Source: Rhodospirillales bacterium
GTDB lineage: Bacteria; Pseudomonadota; Alphaproteobacteria; Acetobacterales; Acetobacteraceae
Length of the DNA: 14,923 nt
Direction of reading: 5' to 3'
NCBI GenBank assembly: GCA_028866335.1
Contig: JAGWIL010000020.1
Location: 1-14,923, forward strand
Shown here: one piece after another, positions 5,624-13,983 of the stretch
Layout of the letters: every line of letters starts with the position of its first letter
How positions within the stretch are numbered: the stretch's first letter is position 1
Program-made: the position numbers and the translations under genes
Notes under the pieces: generated by a model
What the model was told of the DNA's origin: nothing
The model's input: only the letters and a program-made list of their open reading frames with translations
Database searches by the model: none

Positions 5624-5788
5624 TCATTCCTTCTTACTAAAGGCAGCTCCGGCTTCCAGCGCTTGATTCTGCCACTGTTCAAGGCAATTCTGGCAGAGAC
5701 ATTTGGTTCCGTCATCCCCCGGCACCTGCCAGATATGCGGCAGAGTTGTGCACCAGCATTCACCTTCTGGCTGGCAGAGCATTGGCAT
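5624..5788 (-). CDS. 54-aa cysteine-rich (CWC-type) small protein upstream of traD
   Basis: The frame MPMLCQPEGECWCTTLPHIW then QVPGDDGTKCLCQNCLEQWQ and NQALEAGAAFSKKE is short and easily missed. Its six cysteines, at residues 5, 11, 13, 30, 32 and 35, make paired C-W-C and C-L-C-x2-C motifs like those of the cysteine-rich CWC family, suggesting a zinc-binding fold. Its TGA (5626-5624) overlaps an ATG at 5627, and its last codons contain the ribosome site of traD, so the two are probably one operon. The start may be ATG 5788 or 5782; neither has a clear ribosome site. It sits between oriT and traD, roughly where Ti-like systems have other small transfer genes, but no function can be assigned. 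Confidence 0.6.
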   Translation of the reverse strand: MPMLCQPEGECWCTTLPHIWQVPGDDGTKCLCQNCLEQWQNQALEAGAAFSKKE

Positions 5789-5932
5789 GTTGCATGCGTG
5801 CGCAGATTGTTTGCATACTTAATTCTCGCAGAGACTTAGCTAAAACGTCATATTTGGCCGCTTCTGTCCTGTATCTATATTTCTGGCTTTTTGACTTTCC
5901 GCGCCAAATCGAGCGTTAGCAATATTATTGAA

Positions 5933-5961
5933 AGGCGCACTTACGAGTTGCTGCGCAACTC
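5933..5961 (-). other. oriT: MobQ/RSF1010-like nick site with adjoining inverted repeat
   Basis: On the minus strand the inverted repeat GAGTTGC-GCA-GCAACTC (5961-5945) is followed directly by GTAAGTGCGCC (5944-5934). RSF1010-type oriTs have the same order: an inverted repeat, then GTAAGTGCGCCC, nicked between G and C. By analogy the nick is on the minus strand between 5936 and 5935. It lies 25 bases before traA, whose relaxase family acts on such sites. Confidence 0.82.
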
Positions 5962-5976
5962 AGTGCTTTATATAGT
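5948..5976 (+). promoter_or_regulatory. Possible traA promoter overlapping oriT
   Basis: TTGCTG (5948-5953) and TATAGT (5971-5976) are 17 bases apart. The -10 is good and the -35 weak. Transcription would start near 5983, next to ATG 5986, which has no Shine-Dalgarno sequence. The -35 lies within the oriT inverted repeat, so relaxase bound to oriT could repress its own gene. Confidence 0.4.
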
Positions 5977-5985
5977 AGTTATGCG

Positions 5986-8900
5986 ATGGCAATCTATCAT
6001 CTCAGTATGAAGCCGATTTCACGGGCCAGTGGCAGAAGTGCCGTGGCTGCCGCTGCCTATCGGGCGGCCGAAAAACTGACCAATGAACGCGACGGTATCA
6101 CCCATGATTTTACCAGGCGCTCCGGCGTTGAGCATTCCGAAATCGTGCTGCCGGAAGGGGGGAATGCCGAATGGGCCAAGGATCGTTCGGCATTATGGAA
6201 CGCGGCTGAGGCCGCCGAGAAACGGAAAGATGCCCGTGTCGCCCGCGAAATCGAGGTTGCCCTGCCGCATGAGCTGTCGGCCGAGCAGCGGCTCGAACTG
6301 ACGCGGGATTTTGCACAGGGCTTGGCCGACCGGTACGGGGTGGCGGTGGATTTTGCGATCCATGCCCCGCATCGTGACAGCAGCGTGTTGAACCATCACG
6401 CGCATATCATGATGACGACGCGAAAGGTCGAGTCGTTCGCCCTGGGCGCGAAATCCGAACTGGAGCTGGAGAACGGCAAGCTCGTGGCTCAGGGGTTGCC
6501 GAACACGCATCAGCAGTTGCGCGATATGCGGATTAGCTGGGAGCAGTTGAGCAACACGCATCTGGCGCGGGCCGGGCTGGATGTTCGGATCGACCATCGC
6601 TCGCATCAGGAGCGCGGGCTGGAGATTGAGCCGACGCAACATATGGGCGTGCATGCGACGCAGATGGAACGGCGCGGCAAACCGGTGTCGCGGGTGAGGC
6701 TCGATGAAGAGGCGGCGCGGCGCAATGCCGCGCTGATCCGCGAGCAGCCAGAGCAGGTGCTGACCATCCTCACGGGTGAGAAGAGCGTGTTCGACCGCCA
6801 GGACGTGGCACGGGCGCTGCACCGGTATATCGGGGAGGCAGAGGAATTCCAGAACGCGCTGGCGAAAGTCATGGCGTCACCGGCGCTGGTGGAATTACAG
6901 GCGGAACAGCGCGATGATTCGGGCCGTGTCGTGGAATCCGCGCGGTATTCGACGCGGGAGATGGTGGCGATTGAGCGTGACATGGCGGTGAGTGCCGACC
7001 GCATGGCTGGTTGCCGGGACCATGGGGTGGCAGCGCGGCATGTCGCGGCGGCGGTGGCGCGGCAGGACGGGGCCATCCGCCTGGCTGGCGGTGCGGGGCT
7101 GGCGGCTGAGCAGGTGGCGGCGATCGAGGCGGTGACCGGGCCAGAGCGCATCGCGGTGGTGGTGGGTTTGGCCGGTGCGGGCAAGAGCACGATGCTGGCG
7201 GCGGCGCGTGAAGCGTGGGAGGCACAGGGTTACCGGGTGCATGGTGCGGCGCTGGCGGGCAAGGCGGCGGAGGGGCTGGAGGAGTCTTCGGGCATTGCCT
7301 CGCGCACGTTGGCGTCATGGGAACGTGGCTGGGAGCGCCGGTCCGACCGGCGCGACGGTTTTGACAAACTCGGGCCGCGTGATGTGTTCGTGATCGATGA
7401 GGCCGGGATGGTGGGTTCGAAGCAGCTCTCCCGGTTTATCACCGAAGCGGATTTGGCCGGGGCCAAGATCGTGCTGGTGGGCGATCCTGAGCAGTTGCAG
7501 CCGATCGGGGCGGGGGCGGCGTTCCGCGCCGTGGCCGAGCGGGTTGGTTGTGTGGAGCTGGGGAGGATTCGGCGGCAGCGCGAGGGTTGGCAACGGGCGG
7601 CGTCGGTGGATTTTGGCAGGCACCGTACCGAAGCGGGGCTGGCGGCCTATGCCGAGAGGGGGGCGGTCCGGTTCGAGGAGACCGGCGAGGATGCGCGCAA
7701 TGCCATCGTGCGGGATGTGATGGCTGACATGGATTCGCGGCCGGATGGCTCGCGGCTCGTGCTGGCGCATCGGCGGGTGGATGTGCAGGACCTGAACGAA
7801 GCGATCCGGGGTGTTCGCCTGGCGCGGGGCGAGCTGGCTGGGGAGTTGGTCTATCAGACCAGCGAGGGCGTGCGGGCGTTTGCGCCTGGTGACCGGGTAT
7901 TGTTCCGGGAGAACAACCGCGACCTCGGCGTGAAGAACGGGATGCTGGGCACGGTGGCGCAGGCCAGCGAGGGGCATTTGTCGATCCGGCTGGATTCCGC
8001 GCAGGGGCCCGGTCTGGGCCGGGCGGTAGCGGTGTCGATGGCGGATTACGCGGCGGTGGATCATGGCTATGCGACCACCATCCATAAATCCCAAGGCGCG
8101 ACGGTAGACCGGGCCTATGTGCTGGCCTCGGGCTCGATGGACCGGCACATGACCTATGTGGCGATGACCCGGCACCGCGACGGGGTGGTGCTGTATGCCG
8201 GGCGGGATGAGTTCAGCGACATGGCGGCGTTGTCGGCGCGGCTATCGCGGTCCCAGGCCAAGGAAACGACGCTGGATTACGACCGGGCCGGTTATGCCCA
8301 GCGCCGGGGGTTTGACGTCGACCGGCGCGGTACCGAGAGCGAAATCGCGATTCCGGCGGCGATGCGCGAGCGGCAGGTGCCGGAACCCCTCCGTGATCAT
8401 TCCCATGGTTCGCAGAACCGTGGGAACCTTGGATCACTCCGCCCGACGCTGGACCGGGCAGCAACGGCACGGCCAACGCCGAAGCGCGGTATGTTCGACG
8501 GTCTGAAGCTCAGCACCGGCCGTCCCTCGGCCGAGGCAGGTCTGGGCGTTGGGGCCGCACAGGTACGGGCCGATCCGGCGGCGCGGCTGGAGCAGGCGGT
8601 GGAGCGCTACGCACGGGCCTGGTCCGATATCGGGCTGATGCGTACTGAAAATCTGCCCGTGCTGGATTCGCAAAAGCAGGCATTGCGCGAGGCGGGGCTG
8701 GCGCTGGATGAAATCCGGCCTGGTGCATTGCGCGATTTGCGGGCAGCTTTGGCCTATGAGCCAGCTACCCAGCGGGCGATGACCGAATTGCAGGGGCGGG
8801 AGCGGGCCGCGCAGCTTGTCGCTGGCATCAAGCACGAGGAACGGGTGAACCGGGAACCGGAGCTGTATGCCGCGCGGCTAGTAAAGGTATGCCATCACCT

Positions 8901-9162
8901 GGAGGCGCAGCATGAGCAGTTAAGCGGCTGGGAGCATGCCGAAGCCCGCGGCAAGGTCGCGGCCGAGCTGAAAAGCATCGCCGGTGCCCTGAAACGAGAT
9001 CCGCAGCTTGAGTCGGTGATGCGGACACAGGCCAAGACGCTGGGAATTACGCCCGGCTCCTGGCTGGGCCGGGTGTTGCAAGCGCCGACCGTGGAACGGG
9101 CGATAGGTCAGAGCATCGGCCGTGATCTTGAGCAGGGACGTGACTTGGGCATGTCGATGTAG
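5986..9162 (+). CDS. traA: Ti-type TraA relaxase-helicase (MobQ family)
   Basis: This 1058-aa protein nicks oriT and unwinds the transferred strand. The N-terminal MobA/MobL domain (about 1-220) has the likely nucleophile Tyr25 in SAVAAAAYRAAEKL, the same position as in RSF1010 MobA. The metal-binding histidine motif HRDSSVLNHHAH lies at about residues 129-140. A RecD-like helicase follows with Walker A GLAGAGKST (394-402), Walker B VFVIDEAGM (about 467-475), VGDPEQLQPIGAG and the late motif GYATTIHKSQGATVDRAYV. The final ~270 residues are less conserved. Length is typical of plasmid TraA. It lies just downstream of a matching nick site and divergent from traD. No coupling protein or mating-pair genes are present, so a helper must supply them. 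The start has no Shine-Dalgarno sequence. Confidence 0.95.
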   Translation: MAIYHLSMKPISRASGRSAVAAAAYRAAEKLTNERDGITHDFTRRSGVEHSEIVLPEGGNAEWAKDRSALWNAAEAAEKRKDARVAREIEVALPHELSAEQRLELTRDFAQGLADRYGVAVDFAIHAPHRDSSVLNHHAHIMMTTRKVESFALGAKSELELENGKLVAQGLPNTHQQLRDMRISWEQLSNTHLARAGLDVRIDHRSHQERGLEIEPTQHMGVHATQMERRGKPVSRVRLDEEAARRNAALIREQPEQVLTILTGEKSVFDRQDVARALHRYIGEAEEFQNALAKVMASPALVELQAEQRDDSGRVVESARYSTREMVAIERDMAVSADRMAGCRDHGVAARHVAAAVARQDGAIRLAGGAGLAAEQVAAIEAVTGPERIAVVVGLAGAGKSTMLAAAREAWEAQGYRVHGAALAGKAAEGLEESSGIASRTLASWERGWERRSDRRDGFDKLGPRDVFVIDEAGMVGSKQLSRFITEADLAGAKIVLVGDPEQLQPIGAGAAFRAVAERVGCVELGRIRRQREGWQRAASVDFGRHRTEAGLAAYAERGAVRFEETGEDARNAIVRDVMADMDSRPDGSRLVLAHRRVDVQDLNEAIRGVRLARGELAGELVYQTSEGVRAFAPGDRVLFRENNRDLGVKNGMLGTVAQASEGHLSIRLDSAQGPGLGRAVAVSMADYAAVDHGYATTIHKSQGATVDRAYVLASGSMDRHMTYVAMTRHRDGVVLYAGRDEFSDMAALSARLSRSQAKETTLDYDRAGYAQRRGFDVDRRGTESEIAIPAAMRERQVPEPLRDHSHGSQNRGNLGSLRPTLDRAATARPTPKRGMFDGLKLSTGRPSAEAGLGVGAAQVRADPAARLEQAVERYARAWSDIGLMRTENLPVLDSQKQALREAGLALDEIRPGALRDLRAALAYEPATQRAMTELQGRERAAQLVAGIKHEERVNREPELYAARLVKVCHHLEAQHEQLSGWEHAEARGKVAAELKSIAGALKRDPQLESVMRTQAKTLGITPGSWLGRVLQAPTVERAIGQSIGRDLEQGRDLGMSM

Positions 9163-9181
9163 AGCGAGCTGGGGAAAAAGC

Positions 9182-9880
9182 ATGGATGATGAGTATGTGT
9201 CGGGTGACGGGGTGGGGGATGCGGCGCGAGCGTTCGAGGATTTGCGGGCCGAGGTGTCAGTCATGCGCCGCGCTGTGGAGGCGTTGCCGAGTGCCATGGC
9301 GGACAGCCTGCCCCCGGCACCGCCGGATTATCGGAGCGACGTCGGAAAAGTCGCGCAGGTGCTGGCCGCCGTTGTTGGGCGCCTCGATGTAATTGAGAAG
9401 CATCCGGCGCTGCGGTTGACGCCGGAGCAGCACCGGCAAGCCATTGCCCGCGAGGGTAATGAGCTGATGCGCGATGCGGCGGGGAAGCTCGATCAAGCCG
9501 CCCAGGCGCACGAGCGAGCAAGGGGTGATCTTGCTGGCATGATCGGCACCATGCGTGGTCAGGATTCACAATGGAACTGGGTGTTCTATACCGGCCTCGT
9601 GGCGTGTGTCGCAGGTATACTGCTATCGCCCTTCCTGGCCAGCGTTTTGCCGTTCGGACTGAATGGGCAAGTCGCGGCCCTTGTCATGCGAGACAGCCGC
9701 TGGGGCGCGGGGTGGGATTTGCTCCGTGCCGCCAATCCTGGAGATGCGGATGATGCGGCGGCTGGATACAATCTCGTGCAAACCAATCGCGCCGCGCTTG
9801 CCATCTGCCAGCAGGCAGCGGCCAAAGAGGAGAAAGAGCAAAAGTGCCAAGTTGTTGTGAAGGTACCTTCCAGGGGATAA
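9182..9880 (+). CDS. DUF6118-family membrane protein downstream of traA
   Basis: The start ATG 9182 follows GGGGAAAAAG, giving 232 aa; a longer in-frame start at 9122 would overlap traA and lacks support. The N-terminal half is acidic and helical (AARAFEDLRAEVSVMRRAVE, then DYRSDVGKVAQVLAAVVGRL). A likely coiled coil precedes one membrane segment (WVFYTGLVACVAGILLSPFL). The C-terminal tail holds RWGAGWDLLRAANPGD and a lysine/glutamate-rich stretch. This order matches proteins called DUF6118, commonly found next to Ti-type TraA in alphaproteobacterial plasmids. It starts 19 bases after traA and is probably co-transcribed. Its role is unknown; an inner-membrane accessory to mobilisation is a guess. 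It converges on the RND pump gene with 29 bases between. Confidence 0.78.
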   Translation: MDDEYVSGDGVGDAARAFEDLRAEVSVMRRAVEALPSAMADSLPPAPPDYRSDVGKVAQVLAAVVGRLDVIEKHPALRLTPEQHRQAIAREGNELMRDAAGKLDQAAQAHERARGDLAGMIGTMRGQDSQWNWVFYTGLVACVAGILLSPFLASVLPFGLNGQVAALVMRDSRWGAGWDLLRAANPGDADDAAAGYNLVQTNRAALAICQQAAAKEEKEQKCQVVVKVPSRG

Positions 9881-9909
9881 TTCAATTAGCCTAGAAGTTG
9901 TTATCAACC

Positions 9910-12900
9910 TTATGATTCAAAGTCCTTTTCTCGGAGGAAACGGGCCGAGAGTCCAGGTAGAATAATTAAACTAAGCAAAGTTGATGTCAGAAGCCCTCCA
10001 AGAATAACGAGCGCCATCGGCCCTTCAATTTCCTGGCCAGGCCTGGATGCACCGAAGGCTAGTGGCAGGAGGCCGAGGGCTGTAACCAGTGCTGTGAGCA
10101 AAATTGGCACGACGCGGTTCTGTGCGCCTTTACGGGCTGTTGTGGCAGACCAAGCTTCACCTTCTTTCAAAACCAGATAGCGGTAATGCGAAAGCAGCAT
10201 CAGAGCGTTGCGCAAAGTAATACCAAATAAGGTGACAAAACCCACCGCCGCGCCAAGAGATAGTGGCAAACCTGTCAACCAAATGGCGGCGATCCCGCCG
10301 ATCAGGGCAAAAGGTAGATTGAGCGCCAGCAGTAGAACGACGCGTTTATTTTTAAGAGCAATCGTCATCAAGCCAAGAATTGCCAACATTGCGCCGAGGC
10401 CATCGAGCAACAAAGTGTGTTGCGCGCCGCTGGCTGCTGTCGCCGTGCCGCTGATGGCATAATATGTGCCTGGGGCGAGATGCAGGGCCGCCAGCGCGAC
10501 ACGCGCATGTGCGACGAAAGCGGCAGCCCCGCCGGAGGCAATTTCGATATTGATCGACTGGATACGTTGGGCGTCCTGGTGCAGAATTACACTGCGCTCG
10601 TTACTCTCAGTGATATGCGCCAGGGCACCCAGCGGTACCAAAGTGCCGTTCGGGGCTGCGAGAGGCAGATTGTTGATCTTGGTCGGATCGTCACGCTCAG
10701 ATTCCGGCAGAATCACGGTGATCGGCCACGAAGTACCATTTTTGTATATTCTGGCGACATCGAGCCCGGCATAGGCTGCCTGGATCGCATCCAGCACGGC
10801 GGCGGGCCGGAAGCCAAAACTGACCAAAGCTGGCCGGTCCAATGTTACCGACACTGTAGGTGTCGTCGGCGGGGCGGCAGTGCTCACGCTACCGACGCCC
10901 GGAACCGCGCGCAATATTTGCGCGGCCTGGGCGGCGTCATGGTCCAGCGCCGCAAGATCAGTGCCGAAGAAACTGATCACGACCGGGGCGGTACTTCCCG
11001 ATAGTGTTTCATGGATACGTTCGGTCAGAAATGTATTTGCCCAGAAGCGTACACCTGGCAAACCACCTAAAGCAGCTAAAATTTTACGCTGCGATCCGAC
11101 ACTGTTGCGGTTGCCGCTTGAGGATAATGTAATGTCCAGCTCGGCCTTGTTGATGTCAGGATGGCCATTGCCAAGATTGGCATGCCCTAGATGGGCGACA
11201 ACATGGCCGACCTCAGGGAGTGTCTCTAAAATATTAATCGAGCGCAGAGCGAGGCGCTTCATCTCCGGCAGGGATGTACCTGGAGGTGCAAGAAAATGCG
11301 CGATAATTTCGTTTTCATGGAATCGCGGGAGGAAGCTTGTCGGCAATGCGGCAAGGCTTGCCAGCGCCAGAACTGCTATGCCAAGCAGCCCATAGACCAA
11401 ACCCCGGAAGTGCCCATCTGCCCGTTCCATGGCGCGGCCATGAAATTGTCGCGTCCATTCAACGAAATGCGAGCGGCGGGATTTTGCCCGGCCCAGCAAC
11501 AGCATCGATAATGCCGGCGTGATTGTGACCGCGACGACCAGCGAGGCCAGAATGGCCGTGATATAGGCGATTGCCAGGGGGGCGAACATGCGCCCCGCCG
11601 TCCCGGTGATCGCGAATACAGGCAGGAAAACAAATACGACGGATAGAGTGGCAAAAATAATCGTGCCACGCACTTCAAGTGACGCCTCAAGAATGATCCT
11701 AAGCCGTTCCGATACGGCCATTGGCTTTGGCGACATCTGCAGGCGGCGGTGAATGTTTTCAACATCGACGATCGAATCATCGACAACTTCACCGAGCGCG
11801 ATGGCCAACCCGCCGAGCGAAAGCGTGTTCAGGCCGACCCCAAAATATTTCAACACTAAAGCCGCCACGAGCAGCGATAGCGGAATAGCTAAAAATGAGA
11901 TCAGGGAAAGACGCCAGTCGCGTAACGCGAAAAACAAGACGACCAGGATCAGGCCGGCGCCGATCAGCAGGGAGTCGCGGACATCATGCAGCGCCTGGAT
12001 GATGAAACTAACCGGCTGTAGGGCGTCGGGATCAAGCGTTATGGATTGCGCAGCAAGACCGGGGGCGAGGCGGTGCAGTACCTTGCCAACGCCGCGCGCG
12101 ACATCCAGTGTGTTGGAGCCATATTGCGCCGAGATGATCAACAGCAGCCCGGGCTTGGCTCCGACAAAGGCAGCGCCTGTAGGAGGGCGGGCGCCGGCGG
12201 TGATGGTGGCGACATCGCCTAGCGTTAACGCCCCGCCGGGACGCCGCGCGATCAAGGTCTGTGCCAGGGCCTCGGTACTGTCGGGTTGGCCGTGGCTTTG
12301 CAGTAACAGGCGCTGGCTCGGGGTTTCGACCAGCCCGGCACCCGCAATTGCGGTGGATTGGGAAGCTGCCTGTTCTAACTGGGAAAGGCCGATATGGGCG
12401 GCTTCCATCCGCGCCGGATCGGGCTGAACCTGCCATGTCAGCGGTTCAGCCCCAAAGATCACGACATTGGCGACGCCTGGTACCGCGAGCAAGGCGGGGC
12501 GGATGACCGCGCGCGTGATTTCGGTCATGTCGATGATGGATTTGTGATCTGATGTGAGGCCAACGACCTGCACCGTGCCCGTTGCCGATTGCGAGGGAAC
12601 CAGCACTGGAATTACCCCGGCGGGCAGTAGCGCGCCGAGGCCGGCCAGCCGCTGGGCGACTCTTTCGCGGTCGAGGTCGAGTGTCGTACCCCCATGAAAG
12701 GTGGCGGTGACAATCGATAATCCGGTGATTGATTGTGAGCGCAGCAATGCCAGGCCCGGCGTTCCCGAGAGCGCATCCTCAATCGGTGTGGTCGCCAGCG
12801 CCTCGACATCGCGGGGCGCGAAGCCGGGAAGATTGGTATCGATAGTGACCGAGGGGGCGGCGAATTCGGGGAATACATCATAATTGGCGTTGATCAGCGC

Positions 12901-12987
12901 GCCGATGCCAGCAGTTGCGACCGCTAGCCCGGCGAACAGAACAAGGATGGGAAACCGGATACAAAAGCCGGTAATGGCACGCAGCAT
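9910..12987 (-). CDS. Heavy-metal-efflux (CzcA/CusA-like) RND transporter
   Basis: This 1025-aa inner-membrane pump has the RND layout: an N-terminal membrane helix, a first periplasmic porter loop, membrane helices at about 340-500, a second large loop, and a final helix group at about 860-1015. ALGEVVDDSIVDVENIHRRL contains Asp403 and Glu410, at the places of the proton-relay Asp408 and Glu415 of CzcA. The CzcA Asp402 position appears to be Ala, and Asp404 and Asp408 are additional. The C-terminal GAQNRVVPILLTALVTALGL and GPMALVILGG stretches fit the heavy-metal subgroup. By eye I do not see the CusA methionine relay at its usual place, so copper/silver is not favoured, but the substrate remains open. 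It is the last operon gene, 15 bases after the adaptor, with TAGGAC upstream of ATG 12987. Confidence 0.92.
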   Translation of the reverse strand: MLRAITGFCIRFPILVLFAGLAVATAGIGALINANYDVFPEFAAPSVTIDTNLPGFAPRDVEALATTPIEDALSGTPGLALLRSQSITGLSIVTATFHGGTTLDLDRERVAQRLAGLGALLPAGVIPVLVPSQSATGTVQVVGLTSDHKSIIDMTEITRAVIRPALLAVPGVANVVIFGAEPLTWQVQPDPARMEAAHIGLSQLEQAASQSTAIAGAGLVETPSQRLLLQSHGQPDSTEALAQTLIARRPGGALTLGDVATITAGARPPTGAAFVGAKPGLLLIISAQYGSNTLDVARGVGKVLHRLAPGLAAQSITLDPDALQPVSFIIQALHDVRDSLLIGAGLILVVLFFALRDWRLSLISFLAIPLSLLVAALVLKYFGVGLNTLSLGGLAIALGEVVDDSIVDVENIHRRLQMSPKPMAVSERLRIILEASLEVRGTIIFATLSVVFVFLPVFAITGTAGRMFAPLAIAYITAILASLVVAVTITPALSMLLLGRAKSRRSHFVEWTRQFHGRAMERADGHFRGLVYGLLGIAVLALASLAALPTSFLPRFHENEIIAHFLAPPGTSLPEMKRLALRSINILETLPEVGHVVAHLGHANLGNGHPDINKAELDITLSSSGNRNSVGSQRKILAALGGLPGVRFWANTFLTERIHETLSGSTAPVVISFFGTDLAALDHDAAQAAQILRAVPGVGSVSTAAPPTTPTVSVTLDRPALVSFGFRPAAVLDAIQAAYAGLDVARIYKNGTSWPITVILPESERDDPTKINNLPLAAPNGTLVPLGALAHITESNERSVILHQDAQRIQSINIEIASGGAAAFVAHARVALAALHLAPGTYYAISGTATAASGAQHTLLLDGLGAMLAILGLMTIALKNKRVVLLLALNLPFALIGGIAAIWLTGLPLSLGAAVGFVTLFGITLRNALMLLSHYRYLVLKEGEAWSATTARKGAQNRVVPILLTALVTALGLLPLAFGASRPGQEIEGPMALVILGGLLTSTLLSLIILPGLSARFLREKDFES

Positions 12988-13002
12988 GATCAGATTGTCC
13001 TA

Positions 13003-13983
13003 TCAGTCGTCGTCGCGGTCTGCGTTGCCAGCCTTGGCTTTCACGATCGCCGGCGCAGTTGGCGCCGCAGCGAGCAATTCCGCGCCTTGCGTGACGATAT
13101 GATCACCGGCCGTTAACCCGCTTGCGATGAAATAACTGCCCTGGACGGGAGATTCGGAAGATATATCGATCGGCTCAAAATTGCCGGCCGCATTGGCGCG
13201 ATAGACGATTGGCTTGCCATCTTGCCAGATAATCGCGCTCGCCGGAACCGTGACGCCATTGATCTCGGAACCAGTTGGCACTCCGACATTCAGATACGTA
13301 CCGATGGGTACATTACGCTGAGTGGGCATACTATAGAGCAGAGCCTCGCCAGGAATTCCGCCGAGCATGCCGGGGATGCCACCGATAAGCGTCATATCAT
13401 AGGTACTTGCGGCAAGATTTGCCGTGGCCGTTGCGGGCAACTGGCTGAGCGTGCTGCCAGGGGGCAGGCTGACACCAACCACCGTTACGGAACCATTCGC
13501 AATATTGTCCATGATGGGCGCGTTACCCTGCATTGCGCGGGTCATCACAGGCCCCCATTGCGTGAGCGCGGCGGTTTTTTCTGCTGCCTGTTTTGTCTGT
13601 GCGGCGGTCAGCGCCGCTGCCGCCGAATCTGCCGTTGCGATTGATTGCTGCAATACGGACAGTGAAATATTGTGTCCCTCTGTATAGAGCTTACGATTTT
13701 GCGCGGCTTGTTCGGACGCAAACATCATTTCAGCACGAGCGGTGGCGACATTGGCGTCCGCAGTCACCAGACGGCTTTTGGTCTGCATGATGGCTGCCGG
13801 ATCGAGCACCGTACCCTGTGCGGCAAGCTCTTGGGCGTGCAGACTTTCCACTAAAACGACAGTCTTTATGCCTGCGGTAGCAACATCATGTGAATCGAGA
13901 TGAATGGTAGCAGCGTCAGCATGAATTGCCCAAGCAAGCGCAACAAGGAAAACGATAAAGCCCTTCGGACGATATTTGATCAT
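13003..13983 (-). CDS. Short RND periplasmic adaptor (membrane fusion protein)
   Basis: The 326-aa protein links the inner-membrane pump to the outer-membrane channel. It has a signal peptide (about residues 1-24, ending HADA). An alpha-helical hairpin lies at about 66-131 (rich in Ala/Gln: ATADSAAAALTAAQTKQ). Beta-barrel and membrane-proximal parts follow, with RNVPIGTYLNVGVPTGSEIN, VTVPASAIIWQDGKPIVYR and LTAGDHIVTQGAELL, standard adaptor motifs. It is shorter than the usual 370-450 aa, and the first half of the lipoyl-like domain before the hairpin seems missing or very reduced. ATG 13983 overlaps the stop of the channel gene as ATGA. The C-terminus ends in the acidic ADRDDD. The assignment is secure from motifs and position; metal ligands cannot be picked out. 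Confidence 0.85.
   Translation of the reverse strand: MIKYRPKGFIVFLVALAWAIHADAATIHLDSHDVATAGIKTVVLVESLHAQELAAQGTVLDPAAIMQTKSRLVTADANVATARAEMMFASEQAAQNRKLYTEGHNISLSVLQQSIATADSAAAALTAAQTKQAAEKTAALTQWGPVMTRAMQGNAPIMDNIANGSVTVVGVSLPPGSTLSQLPATATANLAASTYDMTLIGGIPGMLGGIPGEALLYSMPTQRNVPIGTYLNVGVPTGSEINGVTVPASAIIWQDGKPIVYRANAAGNFEPIDISSESPVQGSYFIASGLTAGDHIVTQGAELLAAAPTAPAIVKAKAGNADRDDD

Noticed and set aside
5041..5640. 199-aa plus-strand open frame
   Set aside because: It runs antisense through traD, which has a clear family match and ribosome site; the frame is a GC-driven shadow.
5581..5763. 60-aa minus-strand open frame
   Set aside because: It overlaps both traD and the cysteine-rich frame; the cysteine-rich frame has patterned cysteines and a sensible junction with traD, this one has neither.
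7315..8175. 286-aa open frame antisense to traA
   Set aside because: Low-complexity His/Arg/Pro-rich translation opposite the conserved helicase motifs; a mirror of high-GC codon usage.
9881..9909. Bidirectional terminator between the convergent DUF6118 and RND genes
   Set aside because: Only a 4-bp GTTG/CAAC pairing is present, too weak to call.
11753..12427. 224-aa plus-strand open frame opposite the RND pump
   Set aside because: It covers conserved membrane and porter motifs on the other strand and has no recognisable content.
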